This document shows, in pieces, positions 44,713-53,425 of a stretch of DNA of 64,000 nt. A model generated the notes under the pieces. That model saw only the letters and a list, made by a program, of their open reading frames with translations. It did no database searches and was not told the DNA's origin. This stretch comes from Streptomyces xanthii (GTDB lineage Bacteria > Actinomycetota > Actinomycetes > Streptomycetales > Streptomycetaceae): assembly GCF_014621695.1 (NCBI RefSeq), contig NZ_CP061281.1, positions 4,092,001 to 4,156,000 on the forward strand. Direction: 5' to 3'. Each line of letters opens with the position of its first letter. Position 1 is the first letter of the stretch. Made by a program: the position numbers and the translations under genes.

Positions 44713-45500
44713 TGACGACTCAGGAGACGACGCTGACCGCGGGCGACGCGGAAGTGACCGTGGCGCCGGGCAACGGCTGCCGGGTGAGCAGCTTGAAGAT
44801 CGCCGGGACCGAGCTGCTGCGGCAGGGGCAGAAGTACGGCTGCTTCCCGATGGTGCCGTGGTGCGGCCGGATCAGGGACGGCCGGTTCCTGGACGGCGGG
44901 CACGTCCGCCAGATGCCGCTCAACTCGCCGCCGCACGCCATCCACGGCTTCGCCCGCGACGCCGAGTGGAAGACGGCCCGTACGAGCGCGGCCGAGGCCG
45001 TGTTCACGTACGACCTGACCGAGCCGTGGCCGCACCCCGGGCGGGTCACCCAGATCGTCGCGCTCACCGAGGACAGCCTGACGCTGACGCTCGGCATCGA
45101 GACGTACGGCGACTCGTTCCCCGCGCAGGCAGGCTGGCACCCCTGGTTCAACCGGAACCTCGGCGGTGAGGACGTGCGCGTCGACTTCGAGCCCGCCTGG
45201 CAGGAGGAGCGCGGCGACGACCATCTGCCCACCGGTCGGCGGATCGACCCGAAGCCCGGCCCGTGGGACGACTGCTTCGGCATGCCGGACGGCGTCGATG
45301 TCACGCTGACCTGGCCGGGGCAGCTGGAGGTGAACGTGAAGAGCCGCGAGCCGTGGGTCGTCGTCTACGACGAGCAGGACGCCGCCGTGTGCGTCGAACC
45401 GCAGACCGGCCCCCCGAACGGCCTCAACACGCAGCCCCGGCTCGTGACCCCCGTCGATCCGCTGGAGGCGAGCACCACCTGGACCTGGCGACGGCTGTAA
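44712..45500 (+). CDS. Aldose 1-epimerase family protein
   Basis: 262 residues from GTG 44712. The galactose-mutarotase superfamily is recognised from GNGCRVSSLKIAGTELL, CFPMVPWCGRIRDGRF, PHAIHGFARDAEW (conserved His), FPAQAGWHPWFNRN (His, Trp), and VVVYDEQDAAVCVEPQTGPPNGLN (catalytic Glu in EPQTG). It interconverts anomers of a sugar or sugar phosphate. It lies upstream of pyrE, with its own promoter; a metabolic link is not evident. Confidence 0.88.
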   Translation: MTTQETTLTAGDAEVTVAPGNGCRVSSLKIAGTELLRQGQKYGCFPMVPWCGRIRDGRFLDGGHVRQMPLNSPPHAIHGFARDAEWKTARTSAAEAVFTYDLTEPWPHPGRVTQIVALTEDSLTLTLGIETYGDSFPAQAGWHPWFNRNLGGEDVRVDFEPAWQEERGDDHLPTGRRIDPKPGPWDDCFGMPDGVDVTLTWPGQLEVNVKSREPWVVVYDEQDAAVCVEPQTGPPNGLNTQPRLVTPVDPLEASTTWTWRRL

Positions 45501-45511
45501 AACGCGGCGCT

Positions 45512-45525
45512 TAAGCTCGTAGGCA
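45512..45525 (+). promoter_or_regulatory. Probable leaderless promoter of pyrE
   Basis: TAAGCT, 7 bases, then ATG at 45525; no ribosome site in between. Confidence 0.5.
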
Positions 45526-46079
45526 TGACTTCGAACGACGTGCGCGACGCGCTGCTCCAGCAGATCAAGGACAAGGCCGTGGTGCACGGCAAGGTGACGC
45601 TCTCCTCCGGTCTGGAGGCCGACTACTACGTCGACCTGCGCCGGGTCACCCTCGACGGCGAGGCCGCCCCGATGGTCGGGCAGGTGCTGCTCGACCTGAC
45701 GGCCGACCTCGACTTCGACGCGGTCGGCGGTCTGACGATGGGCGCCGACCCGGTCGCCGGCGCGATGCTGCACGCCTCCGCCGCGCGCGGGCAGCGCCTG
45801 GACGCGTTCGTGGTCCGCAAGGCCGCCAAGGCGCACGGCATGCAGCGCCGCGTCGAGGGCCCGGACATCAAGGGCCGCCGGGTGCTCGTCGTCGAGGACA
45901 CCTCCACGACGGGCGGGTCGCCGCTGGAGGCCGTGCAGGCCGTGCGGGAGGCCGGGGCCGAGGTCGTCGGCGTCGCGACGATCGTCGACCGGGCCACCGG
46001 TGCCGCCGAGAAGATCACCGAGGGCGCCGGGGTCCCGTACCTCTTCGCGTTCTCGAAGGACGAGCTCGGCCTGGACTGA
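45525..46079 (+). CDS. pyrE: Orotate phosphoribosyltransferase
   Basis: 184 residues, the usual length. Type I phosphoribosyltransferase with PRPP loop RRVLVVEDTSTTGGSPLEAV near residues 118-137, the KVTLSSGLEADYYVDLRRV beginning that is typical of PyrE, and VRKAAKAHGMQRRVEG (flexible loop with Lys). It joins orotate to PRPP to give OMP in UMP synthesis. The gene appears leaderless and monocistronic; fbaA follows after 143 bp with a strong ribosome site. Confidence 0.95.
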   Translation: MTSNDVRDALLQQIKDKAVVHGKVTLSSGLEADYYVDLRRVTLDGEAAPMVGQVLLDLTADLDFDAVGGLTMGADPVAGAMLHASAARGQRLDAFVVRKAAKAHGMQRRVEGPDIKGRRVLVVEDTSTTGGSPLEAVQAVREAGAEVVGVATIVDRATGAAEKITEGAGVPYLFAFSKDELGLD

Positions 46080-46222
46080 GGCGACCGGCCGGTAACCCCA
46101 CAAGTCTGGAAAGATGGGGGCGACGATGAAGTCACCCCATGGTGCTTGGTGAGGGTCGGACCACCGGTCAGGACACCAGAACAACCCAAACCCGCAACGC
46201 GCGCTTCACGAGGAGACGGCAG

Positions 46223-47254
46223 ATGCCCATCGCAACCCCGGAGCAGTACAACGAGATGCTCGACCGGGCCAAGGCGGGGAAGTTCGCCTACCCGGCCATC
46301 AACGTCTCGTCGACGCAGACCCTCAACGCGGCCCTCCAGGGCTTCGCGGAGGCCGAGAGCGACGGCATCATCCAGATCTCGACCGGCGGCGCCGAGTACC
46401 TCTCGGGCCAGGGCGTGAAGGACATGGTGACGGGCGCGCAGGCCCTCGCCGAGTTCGCGCACGTCGTCGCCGCGAAGTACCCGAACAAGATCGCGCTGCA
46501 CACCGACCACTGCCCCAAGGGCAAGCTGGACGGCTATGTGCGCCCGCTGCTCGAGATCTCCGCGAAGCGGGTCACCGACGGCGGTCTGCCGCTGTTCCAG
46601 TCGCACATGTGGGACGGCTCGGCCGAGACCCTCGCCGACAACCTCGACATCGCCCAGGAGCTGCTCGCCAAGGCCAAGGCGGCGAACATCATCCTGGAGA
46701 TCGAGATCACCCCGACCGGCGGTGAGGAGGACGGCGTCTCGCACGAGATCAACGACAACCTCTACACCTCCGTCGACGACGCGATCCGCACGGTCGAGGC
46801 CCTCGGCCTCGGTGAGAACGGCCGCTACCTGCTGGCCGCCTCGTTCGGCAACGTGCACGGCGTGTACAAGCCGGGCAACGTGGTGCTCCGCCCCGACCTG
46901 CTCAAGGAGCTGAACGAGGGCGTGGCCGCGAAGTACGGCAAGCCGGCCGGCTCGCAGCCGTTCGACTTCGTCTTCCACGGCGGCTCGGGCTCCACGATCG
47001 AGGAGATCCACACCGCGCTGGAGAACGGCGTCGTGAAGATGAACCTCGACACCGACACCCAGTACGCCTTCTCGCGCCCCATCGCCGGGCACATGTTCGA
47101 GAACTACGACGGCGTCCTGAAGGTCGACGGCGAGGTCGGCAACAAGAAGACGTACGACCCGCGCGTGTGGGGCAAGAAGGGCGAGACCGGCATGACCGCC
47201 CGTGTCGTCGAGGCCTGCGCCAACCTGCGCTCCTCGGGCACCCGCATCAAGTAG
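46223..47254 (+). CDS. fbaA: Class II fructose-bisphosphate aldolase
   Basis: 343 residues from ATG 46223 with GAGGAG 7 bases upstream; an upstream in-frame ATG at 46139 would include that site and is rejected. Zinc and substrate residues are visible: HTDHCPKGKLDGY near residue 94 (zinc His, catalytic Asp), LEIEITPTGGEEDG near 155, FGNVHGVYKPGN near 212 (zinc His), FHGGSGSTIEEI near 252 (zinc His) and NLDTDTQYAFSRP near 274. It splits fructose 1,6-bisphosphate in glycolysis and works in reverse in gluconeogenesis. Size puts it with the long class II-A enzymes found in actinobacteria. Confidence 0.96.
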   Translation: MPIATPEQYNEMLDRAKAGKFAYPAINVSSTQTLNAALQGFAEAESDGIIQISTGGAEYLSGQGVKDMVTGAQALAEFAHVVAAKYPNKIALHTDHCPKGKLDGYVRPLLEISAKRVTDGGLPLFQSHMWDGSAETLADNLDIAQELLAKAKAANIILEIEITPTGGEEDGVSHEINDNLYTSVDDAIRTVEALGLGENGRYLLAASFGNVHGVYKPGNVVLRPDLLKELNEGVAAKYGKPAGSQPFDFVFHGGSGSTIEEIHTALENGVVKMNLDTDTQYAFSRPIAGHMFENYDGVLKVDGEVGNKKTYDPRVWGKKGETGMTARVVEACANLRSSGTRIK

Positions 47255-47271
47255 CCCGACCGGTACCCCTG

Positions 47272-47315
47272 CGGGCCCGGCCCTCCCTCGGCACTGCGAG
47301 GGGGCGCCGGGCCCG
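47272..47315 (+). terminator. Probable terminator of fbaA
   Basis: An imperfect GC-rich hairpin: CGGGCCCGGC and CCTCG on the left pair with CGAGG and GCCGGGCCCG on the right, with internal mismatches, 18 bp after the fbaA stop. Confidence 0.55.
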
Positions 47316-47358
47316 TCCCGTTCCCCGCCGTCTTCCCCGCTGCCCGGAGGGCCCCTCA

Positions 47359-48513
47359 GTGACGTACGACTTCGACACCCCGGTCGACCGGCGCGGTACC
47401 TGGTGCGTGCAGTGGGACGGCATCACCGACCGCTTCCCGGACCCGGACCTGCTGCCGTTCACCATCTCCGACATGGACTTCGCGTGCCCGCCCGAGGTGC
47501 TGACGGCGCTCGGGGAGCGGCTCGCGCACGGCGTGTTCGGCTACACCGACTGGCGCAACGACGACTTCAAGGGCGCGATCCGCGACTGGTACCGGGACCG
47601 GTACGCGACCGAGGTGGACGTAGAGCGGCTCGTCTTCGGGCCCTCCGTGCTCAACCAGATCGCCCAGCTGCTGCGCATGTGGACCCGCGAGGGCGATGGC
47701 GTCGTCCTGCACACCCCCACCTACGACGGCTTCCGCAAGGCGGTGCTCGGCGCCCGCCGGGACCTGCGCGCCGTCGGCGTCGACGACTGGGCGGGCCTGG
47801 AGCGCGAGCTGGCCCGCCCCGACAGCCGCGTCCTCGTCCTGTGCTCCCCGCACAACCCCACCGGGCACGTGTGGACCGACGCCGAACTGCGCCGGATCGC
47901 GGACCTCGCCCGCAGGCACGACGTCGCCGTGATCAGCGACGAGATCCACTCCGACCTCGCCCACGCGGGCCGGCGCCACCTGCCGTGGACCCGGTACGGG
48001 GACGGACTGCGCTGGGCGCTGGTCACCTCCGGCAGCAAGTCCTTCAACTTCCCCGCGCTGAGCGGCAGTTACGGGTTCGTGGGCGACCCGGGCGACCATG
48101 CCGAGTTCGTCCGCAGGATGGGGCACGACGAGGGCCTGGAGTCGCCGCCGGTGCTCGCGCTGACCGCGCACATCGCCGCCTACCGCGAGGGCGGCCCCTG
48201 GCTGGACGCCCTGCGCGCGTACACGTACGGCAATCTGCGGCTCGTCGAGGAGCGGTTCGGCGCCGCGTTCCCCGGGCTCGGCTGGCGGGTGCCCGAGGCC
48301 GGCTACCTGGCCTGGATCGATCTGCGGCCGCTCGGGATCACCGAGGACGCCGGGCTGCAGCGGGTGCTCGTCGAGGAGGAGAAGGTCGCGATCATGCCCG
48401 GATCCGTGTACGGGGCGCCCGGCTTCGTGCGGCTGAACGTGGGCTGCCCGCGCGGCAAGGCGGAGGCCGGGGTGGACGCCCTGGTCAGGGCCGTGACCAG
48501 GGTGATCGCCTGA
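47359..48513 (+). CDS. MalY/PatB-type aminotransferase (C-S lyase)
   Basis: 384 residues from GTG 47359, with GGAGG 8-12 bases upstream. It is a PLP fold type I protein of the MalY/PatB class: FTISDMDFACPPEVLTAL, YTDWRNDDFKGAI, the loop LCSPHNPTGHVW, and VISDEIHSDLAHAG. The PLP lysine is in TSGSKSFNFPALSGSYG (near residue 231). The class includes cystathionine beta-lyases and cysteine-S-conjugate lyases. Methionine-cycle or sulfur scavenging is the likely role, but not proven. The DUF3151 gene is 30 bp downstream with its own probable promoter. Confidence 0.88.
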   Translation: MTYDFDTPVDRRGTWCVQWDGITDRFPDPDLLPFTISDMDFACPPEVLTALGERLAHGVFGYTDWRNDDFKGAIRDWYRDRYATEVDVERLVFGPSVLNQIAQLLRMWTREGDGVVLHTPTYDGFRKAVLGARRDLRAVGVDDWAGLERELARPDSRVLVLCSPHNPTGHVWTDAELRRIADLARRHDVAVISDEIHSDLAHAGRRHLPWTRYGDGLRWALVTSGSKSFNFPALSGSYGFVGDPGDHAEFVRRMGHDEGLESPPVLALTAHIAAYREGGPWLDALRAYTYGNLRLVEERFGAAFPGLGWRVPEAGYLAWIDLRPLGITEDAGLQRVLVEEEKVAIMPGSVYGAPGFVRLNVGCPRGKAEAGVDALVRAVTRVIA

Positions 48514-48530
48514 GCGCCGGACGCAGGCGG

Positions 48531-48543
48531 CACACTGGACCCA
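48531..48543 (+). promoter_or_regulatory. Probable leaderless promoter of the DUF3151 gene
   Basis: CACACT, 6 bases, then ATG at 48543; no ribosome site. Confidence 0.4.
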
Positions 48544-48956
48544 TGAGCCTTCACGAGAACCTCCTCGGGGGACCGCCCCCGACCCACCTGCCGGACGAGC
48601 CGGAGCCGCGGGAGCTGCTCGCGGGCGGCACCGACCCGGCGGACGTCGCCGCGAAGTACCCGACCTCCTCGCTCGCCTGGGCGCAGCTCGCGGACGCCGC
48701 GTACGAGCGCGGCAGCGTCGTCGAGTCGTACGCCTACGCGCGCACCGGCTACCACCGCGGGCTCGACGCGCTGCGCCGCAACGGCTGGAAGGGCCACGGC
48801 CCGGTGCCGTGGGAGCACGAGCCGAACCGCGGCTTCCTGCGGGCCCTGCACGCCCTGGCGCGGGCCGCCGGCGAGATCGGCGAGCAGGCGGAGTACGAGC
48901 GCTGCACGCAGTTCCTGAAGGATTCCTCGGAGACCGCCGCGCAGACCCTCGGATAA
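48543..48956 (+). CDS. DUF3151 family protein
   Basis: 137 residues. The complete sequence fits the actinobacterial DUF3151 family: SLHENLLGGPPPTHLPDEPEPRE at the N-terminus, then YPTSSLAWAQLADAAYERG, ESYAYARTGYHRGLDALRRNGW, GPVPWEHEPNRGFLRALHAL and EYERCTQFLKDSS. It is alpha-helical and reminiscent of tetratricopeptide repeats. Function is unknown; the family lies near fba and purA in many actinobacteria, as near fbaA here. Confidence 0.88.
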   Translation: MSLHENLLGGPPPTHLPDEPEPRELLAGGTDPADVAAKYPTSSLAWAQLADAAYERGSVVESYAYARTGYHRGLDALRRNGWKGHGPVPWEHEPNRGFLRALHALARAAGEIGEQAEYERCTQFLKDSSETAAQTLG

Positions 48957-48970
48957 GCAGGACCGAGTCG

Positions 48971-48996
48971 AGGCCCGCCTGTGATCAGGCGGGCCT
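48971..48996 (+). terminator. Terminator of the DUF3151 gene
   Basis: Perfect 11-bp arms AGGCCCGCCTG / CAGGCGGGCCT around TGAT, followed by TGCCGTTT. Confidence 0.85.
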
Positions 48997-49100
48997 TGCC
49001 GTTTCGGGGGAGGATTGCGGAGGATGCAGGTGGGGACCGGGGCCCCGTGCCGGTAACGGCAGGGCGGACCGCTACCCGGATACACATTCAGGAGACAGCG

Positions 49101-49967
49101 ATGTCCCACGACGCGGAACACGTAGCGGAAGACGCGACCCCACAGGACGCGGACGCACCCGCCACCCCGCATCTCGACTTCGCGGGCACGACGCCGTACG
49201 AGGACTACGTCCAGGCCGATGTGCTCACCCACCTCCAGCACCTGCGCTCGGACGACCCGGGCGAGATGGTCTTCCTGGTCACCACCCAGGTCATGGAGCT
49301 GTGGTTCACCGTCATCGTGCACGAGTGGGAGACCGCGGGCGGGGCGCTCGCGCAGGACGACGTGCCCACCGCCGTGGCGGCCCTCAAGCGCTCGGTGCGC
49401 GAGCTGCAGGCGCTCAACGACTCGTGGCGCCCGCTGGCGCAGCTCACCCCCGCCCAGTTCAACTCGTACCGGAGCGCGCTCGGCGAGGGCTCCGGGTTCC
49501 AGTCGGCGATGTACCGGCGCATGGAGTTCCTGCTCGGCGAGAAGTCGGCGTCGATGCTGGTGCCGCACCGGGGCGCCCCGCGCGTGTACGCGGAGCTGGA
49601 GAAGGCCCTGCACCAGCCGAGCCTGTACGACGAGGTGCTGCGGCTGCTCGCCCGGCGCGGCCACGGTGTGCCGCGGGCCGTCCTGGACCGGGACGTGTCG
49701 CAGCGCTACGTGCCCTCGCCCGAGGTCGAGGCGGTGTGGACCGAGCTGTACGCCGGTGACGAGAGCGGCGAGCTTGCGCGGCTCGGCGAGGCCCTCACCG
49801 ACGTCGCCGAGCTGATCTGGCGCTGGCGCAACGACCACCTGGTGGCGACGCGGCGCGCGATGGGCGCCAAGACCGGCACGGGCGGCAGCGCCGGTGTCGC
49901 GTGGCTGGAGAAGCGCGCGCAGAAGAACGTGTTCCCCGAGCTGTGGACGGCGAGGTCCCATGTCTGA
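49101..49967 (+). CDS. kynA: Tryptophan 2,3-dioxygenase
   Basis: 288 residues from ATG 49101 (AGGAGA 8 bases upstream). Haem dioxygenase that opens the indole ring of L-tryptophan to give N-formylkynurenine. Family motifs include TPYEDYVQADVLTHLQHL (substrate-binding Tyr/Leu region), EMVFLVTTQVMELWFTVIVHEW (His near residue 74 region), FQSAMYRRMEFLLGEKS and IWRWRNDHLVATRRAMGAKTGTGGS (proximal haem His in NDHL, then the GTGGS lid). It overlaps kynU by 8 bp, so the two are translationally coupled. Confidence 0.95.
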   Translation: MSHDAEHVAEDATPQDADAPATPHLDFAGTTPYEDYVQADVLTHLQHLRSDDPGEMVFLVTTQVMELWFTVIVHEWETAGGALAQDDVPTAVAALKRSVRELQALNDSWRPLAQLTPAQFNSYRSALGEGSGFQSAMYRRMEFLLGEKSASMLVPHRGAPRVYAELEKALHQPSLYDEVLRLLARRGHGVPRAVLDRDVSQRYVPSPEVEAVWTELYAGDESGELARLGEALTDVAELIWRWRNDHLVATRRAMGAKTGTGGSAGVAWLEKRAQKNVFPELWTARSHV

Positions 49968-51159
49968 CCTGATCGAGCGGGCGCGGGAGCTGGACGCGCG
50001 GGACCCGCTGGCGGCGGTGCGCGCCGACTTCGTCCTGGACGAGGTGGTGTACCTGGACGGGAACTCGCTGGGCGCGCTGCCCGCGAACGTGCCGGGCGCC
50101 GTCGAGGACGTCGTACGGCGGCAGTGGGGCGAGCTGCGGATCCGGTCCTGGACGGAGTCCGGCTGGTGGACGGCCCCCGAGCGGATCGGCGATCTCGTCG
50201 CCCCGCTGGTGGGTGCCGCGGCCGGGCAGATCGTCGTCGGCGACTCCACAAGTGTCAACGTGTTCAAGGCACTTGTGGGCGCGGTCCGGCTCTCCGGCGG
50301 CCCTGACGCGGGCCGGGACGAGATCCTGGTCGACGCCTCCACGTTCCCGACGGACGGCTACATCGCCGCGTCGGCCGCGCGGATGACCGGCTGCACGGTC
50401 CGCCCGCTGGCCCCCGCCGAGGTGCCGGACGCCCTCGGGCCGCGCACGGCCGCGGTCCTGCTCAACCACGTCGACTACCGCACGGGCCGGCTGCACGACC
50501 TGCCCGCGCTGACCGCGGCGATCCGCGCGGCGGGCGCCGTCAGCGTGTGGGACCTGTGCCACAGCGCGGGCGCGCTGCCGGTCGGGCTCGACTCGCACGG
50601 CGTCGACCTGGCGGTCGGCTGCACGTACAAGTTCCTGAACGGCGGCCCGGGTTCGCCCGCGTACCTGTACGTGCGGGCGGGGCTCCAGGACCGCTTCGAC
50701 TCTCCGCTGCCGGGGTGGAACTCGCACGCCGAACCGTTCGGCATGCGGCCCGAGTACGCGCCCGCCGACGGCGCGGTGCGCGGCCGGGTCGGGACGCCGG
50801 ACATCCTGTCGATGCTGGCGCTGGAGGCGGCGCTCGAGGTCTGGTCGCGGCCGGACGTGAGCGTGGACGCGGTGCGGGCCAAGTCGCTGGCCCTGACGGA
50901 TTTCTTCCTGGAGTGCGTCGCCGCGTACGTGCCCGAGGGGCGGGTCGTCACGGTCACCCCGCGGGCGCACGCCGAGCGGGGCAGCCAGGTGGCGCTGGCC
51001 TGCGAGGACGCGGGCGAGGTCATGGAGCGGCTGATCGCGGCCGGTGTCGTCGGCGACTTCCGGGCGCCCGACGTGCTGCGGTTCGGATTCACCCCGCTGT
51101 ACCTGTCCTTCGCGGAGGTGGAGCGCGCGGCGCGGGTCCTCGCCGACACGCTCGGGTGA
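49960..51159 (+). CDS. kynU: Kynureninase
   Basis: 399 residues from ATG 49960, overlapping the kynA stop by 8 bases. PLP-dependent fold type I enzyme that cleaves kynurenine to anthranilate and alanine. Visible are VYLDGNSLGALP near residue 28, WWTAPERIGDL near 65, GDSTSVNVFKALV near 88, WDLCHSAGALPVGL near 193 (Asp that holds PLP) and the Schiff-base lysine in CTYKFLNGGPGSPAYLYV near 221. Together with kynA and the hydrolase at 51306 it makes anthranilate from tryptophan. Confidence 0.95.
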   Translation: MSDLIERARELDARDPLAAVRADFVLDEVVYLDGNSLGALPANVPGAVEDVVRRQWGELRIRSWTESGWWTAPERIGDLVAPLVGAAAGQIVVGDSTSVNVFKALVGAVRLSGGPDAGRDEILVDASTFPTDGYIAASAARMTGCTVRPLAPAEVPDALGPRTAAVLLNHVDYRTGRLHDLPALTAAIRAAGAVSVWDLCHSAGALPVGLDSHGVDLAVGCTYKFLNGGPGSPAYLYVRAGLQDRFDSPLPGWNSHAEPFGMRPEYAPADGAVRGRVGTPDILSMLALEAALEVWSRPDVSVDAVRAKSLALTDFFLECVAAYVPEGRVVTVTPRAHAERGSQVALACEDAGEVMERLIAAGVVGDFRAPDVLRFGFTPLYLSFAEVERAARVLADTLG

Positions 51160-51180
51160 CCTGATCAACACGTGACGGTC

Positions 51181-51217
51181 CGCCGGCGCCCCGTCCTCAT
51201 CGGGCGGGGCGTCGGCG
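51181..51217 (+). terminator. Probable terminator between kynU and the hydrolase
   Basis: 13-bp arms CGCCGGCGCCCCG / CGGGGCGTCGGCG (one G-T pair) with an 11-base loop, 22 bp after kynU. Outer flanks CGTGACG and CGTCACG extend the symmetry. Confidence 0.7.
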
Positions 51218-51305
51218 CACGTCACGGGCCTGGTAGCGTCCGCGTACCCCGCGGTGCCCCGGACATGGCCCGGCACCGTCGCCCCTGACGCCGAGAGGTT
51301 GGAGC

Positions 51306-52205
51306 ATGCCGGACGAAGCCGCCGCCCGCGACGCGGCCGAGGAGGCGTCGGCCTTCTCGCACCCCGTCGTCGAGCCGGACGTCAGCGCCGCGTACGGAGA
51401 TCACCCGGACCAGGTGATCGACTTCCACGCGCCGAGGACGGCGGTGGCCACGGCCCCGCTGGTCGTGGCCCTGCACGGCGGCGCCTGGCGGGCGCCCTAC
51501 GACCGGAAGCATCTGAGCCCCTTCTGCGACTACCTGGCCCGGCGCGGCTTCGCCGTCGCCAACGTCGAGTACCGGCGGGGGCCGGGGGATGTCCCCCCGC
51601 AAGGCGCAGCCGTTCCTCATCAGGGGGTGAAGGGTCCCGTCGCCGGGCGCTGGCCCGAGACCTTCGACGACGTGGCGGCCGCCTTCGACGCGCTGCCCGC
51701 GCTCGTCGCCGAGCACCTGCCCGCCGCGGACGTGCGCCGCACGGTCGTCACCGGGCACTCGGCGGGCGGACACCTCGCGCTGTGGGCCGCGGCCCGGCAC
51801 GTACTGCCCGCGGACGCCCCCTGGTTCACCCCGGCCGCGCCCGCGCTGCGCGGTGTCGTCGCGCTCGCGCCGATCGCCGACCTGGCGCTGTCGGAGGAGC
51901 TGGGCGTGTGCGGCGGGGCGAGCGGCCAACTCCTCGGCGGTTCACCGAAGTTGTTCGAGGAGCGGCGGCCGTGGGCCGATCCGTCGCTGCTGCTGCCCAC
52001 CGGGATCGCCACGACGATCGTGCAGGGCCGCACCGACACCACCGTCCCGTTCGCGGTGACCGAGGCGTACGCGGACGCGGCGGCGCAGGCGGGCGAGGTC
52101 GTCGGCGTCACGTACCTGGAGGAGGTCGGCCACTTCCCGCTGATCGACCCGGCCGCCGACGCGTGCGCGGTCGTCGCCGAGGAGATCGCCCAACTCGCCT
52201 GGTAG
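51306..52205 (+). CDS. Alpha/beta hydrolase, probable arylformamidase
   Basis: 299 residues from ATG 51306 with GAGAGG upstream. The oxyanion motif HGGAWRAPYD (near residue 57) and nucleophile elbow GHSAGGH (Ser near residue 149) match the esterase-like kynurenine formamidases, which have HGGxW. The acid and base are likely in QGRTDTTVP and VGHFPLIDP. It would convert N-formylkynurenine to kynurenine, the step between KynA and KynU, which fits its position 147 bp after kynU. Residues about 95-113 (GPGDVPPQGAAVPHQGVKG) are an unusual Pro/Gly insertion just before GRWPETFDD. Confidence 0.8.
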   Translation: MPDEAAARDAAEEASAFSHPVVEPDVSAAYGDHPDQVIDFHAPRTAVATAPLVVALHGGAWRAPYDRKHLSPFCDYLARRGFAVANVEYRRGPGDVPPQGAAVPHQGVKGPVAGRWPETFDDVAAAFDALPALVAEHLPAADVRRTVVTGHSAGGHLALWAAARHVLPADAPWFTPAAPALRGVVALAPIADLALSEELGVCGGASGQLLGGSPKLFEERRPWADPSLLLPTGIATTIVQGRTDTTVPFAVTEAYADAAAQAGEVVGVTYLEEVGHFPLIDPAADACAVVAEEIAQLAW

Positions 52206-52366
52206 GGCAATGGGTTGAGAAGGAGTACCCCTACCCGGGTATGACGGGTGATACCTGGGAGCTACGCGCGAGGTTGGCTCCGTGGCGTGATGCCGGTTAC
52301 GGCCCGTGATTCATAACTTCCTTTCCAGAGGCACCGGACGGCGGTGCCCGGAGGGGGAGTGACGGC

Positions 52367-53425
52367 ATGGGCCGCTGGCCGGGACGGATCCGCCGGACGC
52401 TGCTCGCGGCGCTGGTGACGGGCGCCGTGGCGGTGCCGGTCTCGGCGGCCGCGCACCCCGACGTCCCCGCCCCGCCGCCGGCCCGCACCGGCCCGGTCAC
52501 CGCGGGCTCGCTGGACTCGGCGTACGACGCGAACCGGGCCGTGGCGCGGGAGGCCGCCCGCATGGCCGCCGGGTTCGGGGCGACGGGCAGGGCCCGTGAG
52601 CTGCGCGAGATGGCCGCGGACGGCCGGACGTTCCTGCACTTCGACGCGCGCGGCTCCGGCCGGGCCGTCGAGGTGTTCGGCGATCTGGCCCGCGCCCGCC
52701 GGATCGCCGTCCTGGTCCCCGGCTCCGACACGTCCCTCGACACCTACGACCGGTTCCGCGCGGGCGCGCTCGCCCTGCGCGACCGGCTCGGCGGACGGGC
52801 CGCGGTCGTCGCCTGGCTCGGCTACGAGACACCGGCCACCGTCAGCGCCGCCGTCGCCACACCGGGCCGCGCCGAAGAGGCGGCACCCCGACTGGTGGAC
52901 GCGGTAAGGGAGTTGAGGTCGCTGGGCAGCGGCGGCCACCGCCCCTCGGTCACCCTGCTCTGCCATTCGTACGGATCCGTGGTGTGCGGGCGCGCGGCGG
53001 GCGCGCTGCGCGGTCCCGCGGCGGTGTCCGACCTCGTCCTGGTCGGCAGCCCGGGCACCGGCGCGGACAGCGCCTCGGGGCTCGGCACCCGGGCCCGGGT
53101 GTGGGCGGCGCGGGGCGGCGGCGACTGGATCGCCCATGTGCCGCACGTGAGCGCCGGGTTCTTCGGCACGACGGTCGGTCTCGGCGCCGACCCTGTCTCG
53201 CCCGGCTTCGGCGCCCGGGTCTTCGCCGCCGGGGCCGGCGGCCACAGCGACTACTTCCGCCCCGGCACCCCTTCCCTCGCGGGGATGGCCCGCATCGTCC
53301 TGGGCTCGGATCCCCGCACCGGCGATCTGCGGGGCGCGGCGGCATCCCAGGCGTCCGACGGCTCCCCGTCGTCCCCCGTGTCCCCCGCAGGCGTGTCCGA
53401 TGTGACGGAGGCTTCTCATGCGTGA
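52367..53425 (+). CDS. Secreted alpha/beta hydrolase (DUF1023 type)
   Basis: 352 residues from ATG 52367. A signal peptide (RRTLLAALVTGAVAVPVSA, cleavage after AAA near 29) leads to a DUF1023-type hydrolase domain: RRIAVLVPGSDTSLDTYDRF, VVAWLGYETPATV, nucleophile elbow LLCHSYGSVVCG (Ser near residue 205) and LVGSPGTGADSA. A His near GAGGHSDYFRPG completes the triad. Substrate unknown; probable extracellular esterase or lipase-like activity. It overlaps the acyltransferase by 8 bp, suggesting joint action on an exported molecule. Confidence 0.85.
   Translation: MGRWPGRIRRTLLAALVTGAVAVPVSAAAHPDVPAPPPARTGPVTAGSLDSAYDANRAVAREAARMAAGFGATGRARELREMAADGRTFLHFDARGSGRAVEVFGDLARARRIAVLVPGSDTSLDTYDRFRAGALALRDRLGGRAAVVAWLGYETPATVSAAVATPGRAEEAAPRLVDAVRELRSLGSGGHRPSVTLLCHSYGSVVCGRAAGALRGPAAVSDLVLVGSPGTGADSASGLGTRARVWAARGGGDWIAHVPHVSAGFFGTTVGLGADPVSPGFGARVFAAGAGGHSDYFRPGTPSLAGMARIVLGSDPRTGDLRGAAASQASDGSPSSPVSPAGVSDVTEASHA

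Noticed and set aside
49960..51159. KynU as a generic cysteine desulfurase
   Set aside because: The coupled tryptophan dioxygenase and the WDLCHSAGALPV and TYKFLNGGPGSPAYLYV motifs point to kynureninase.
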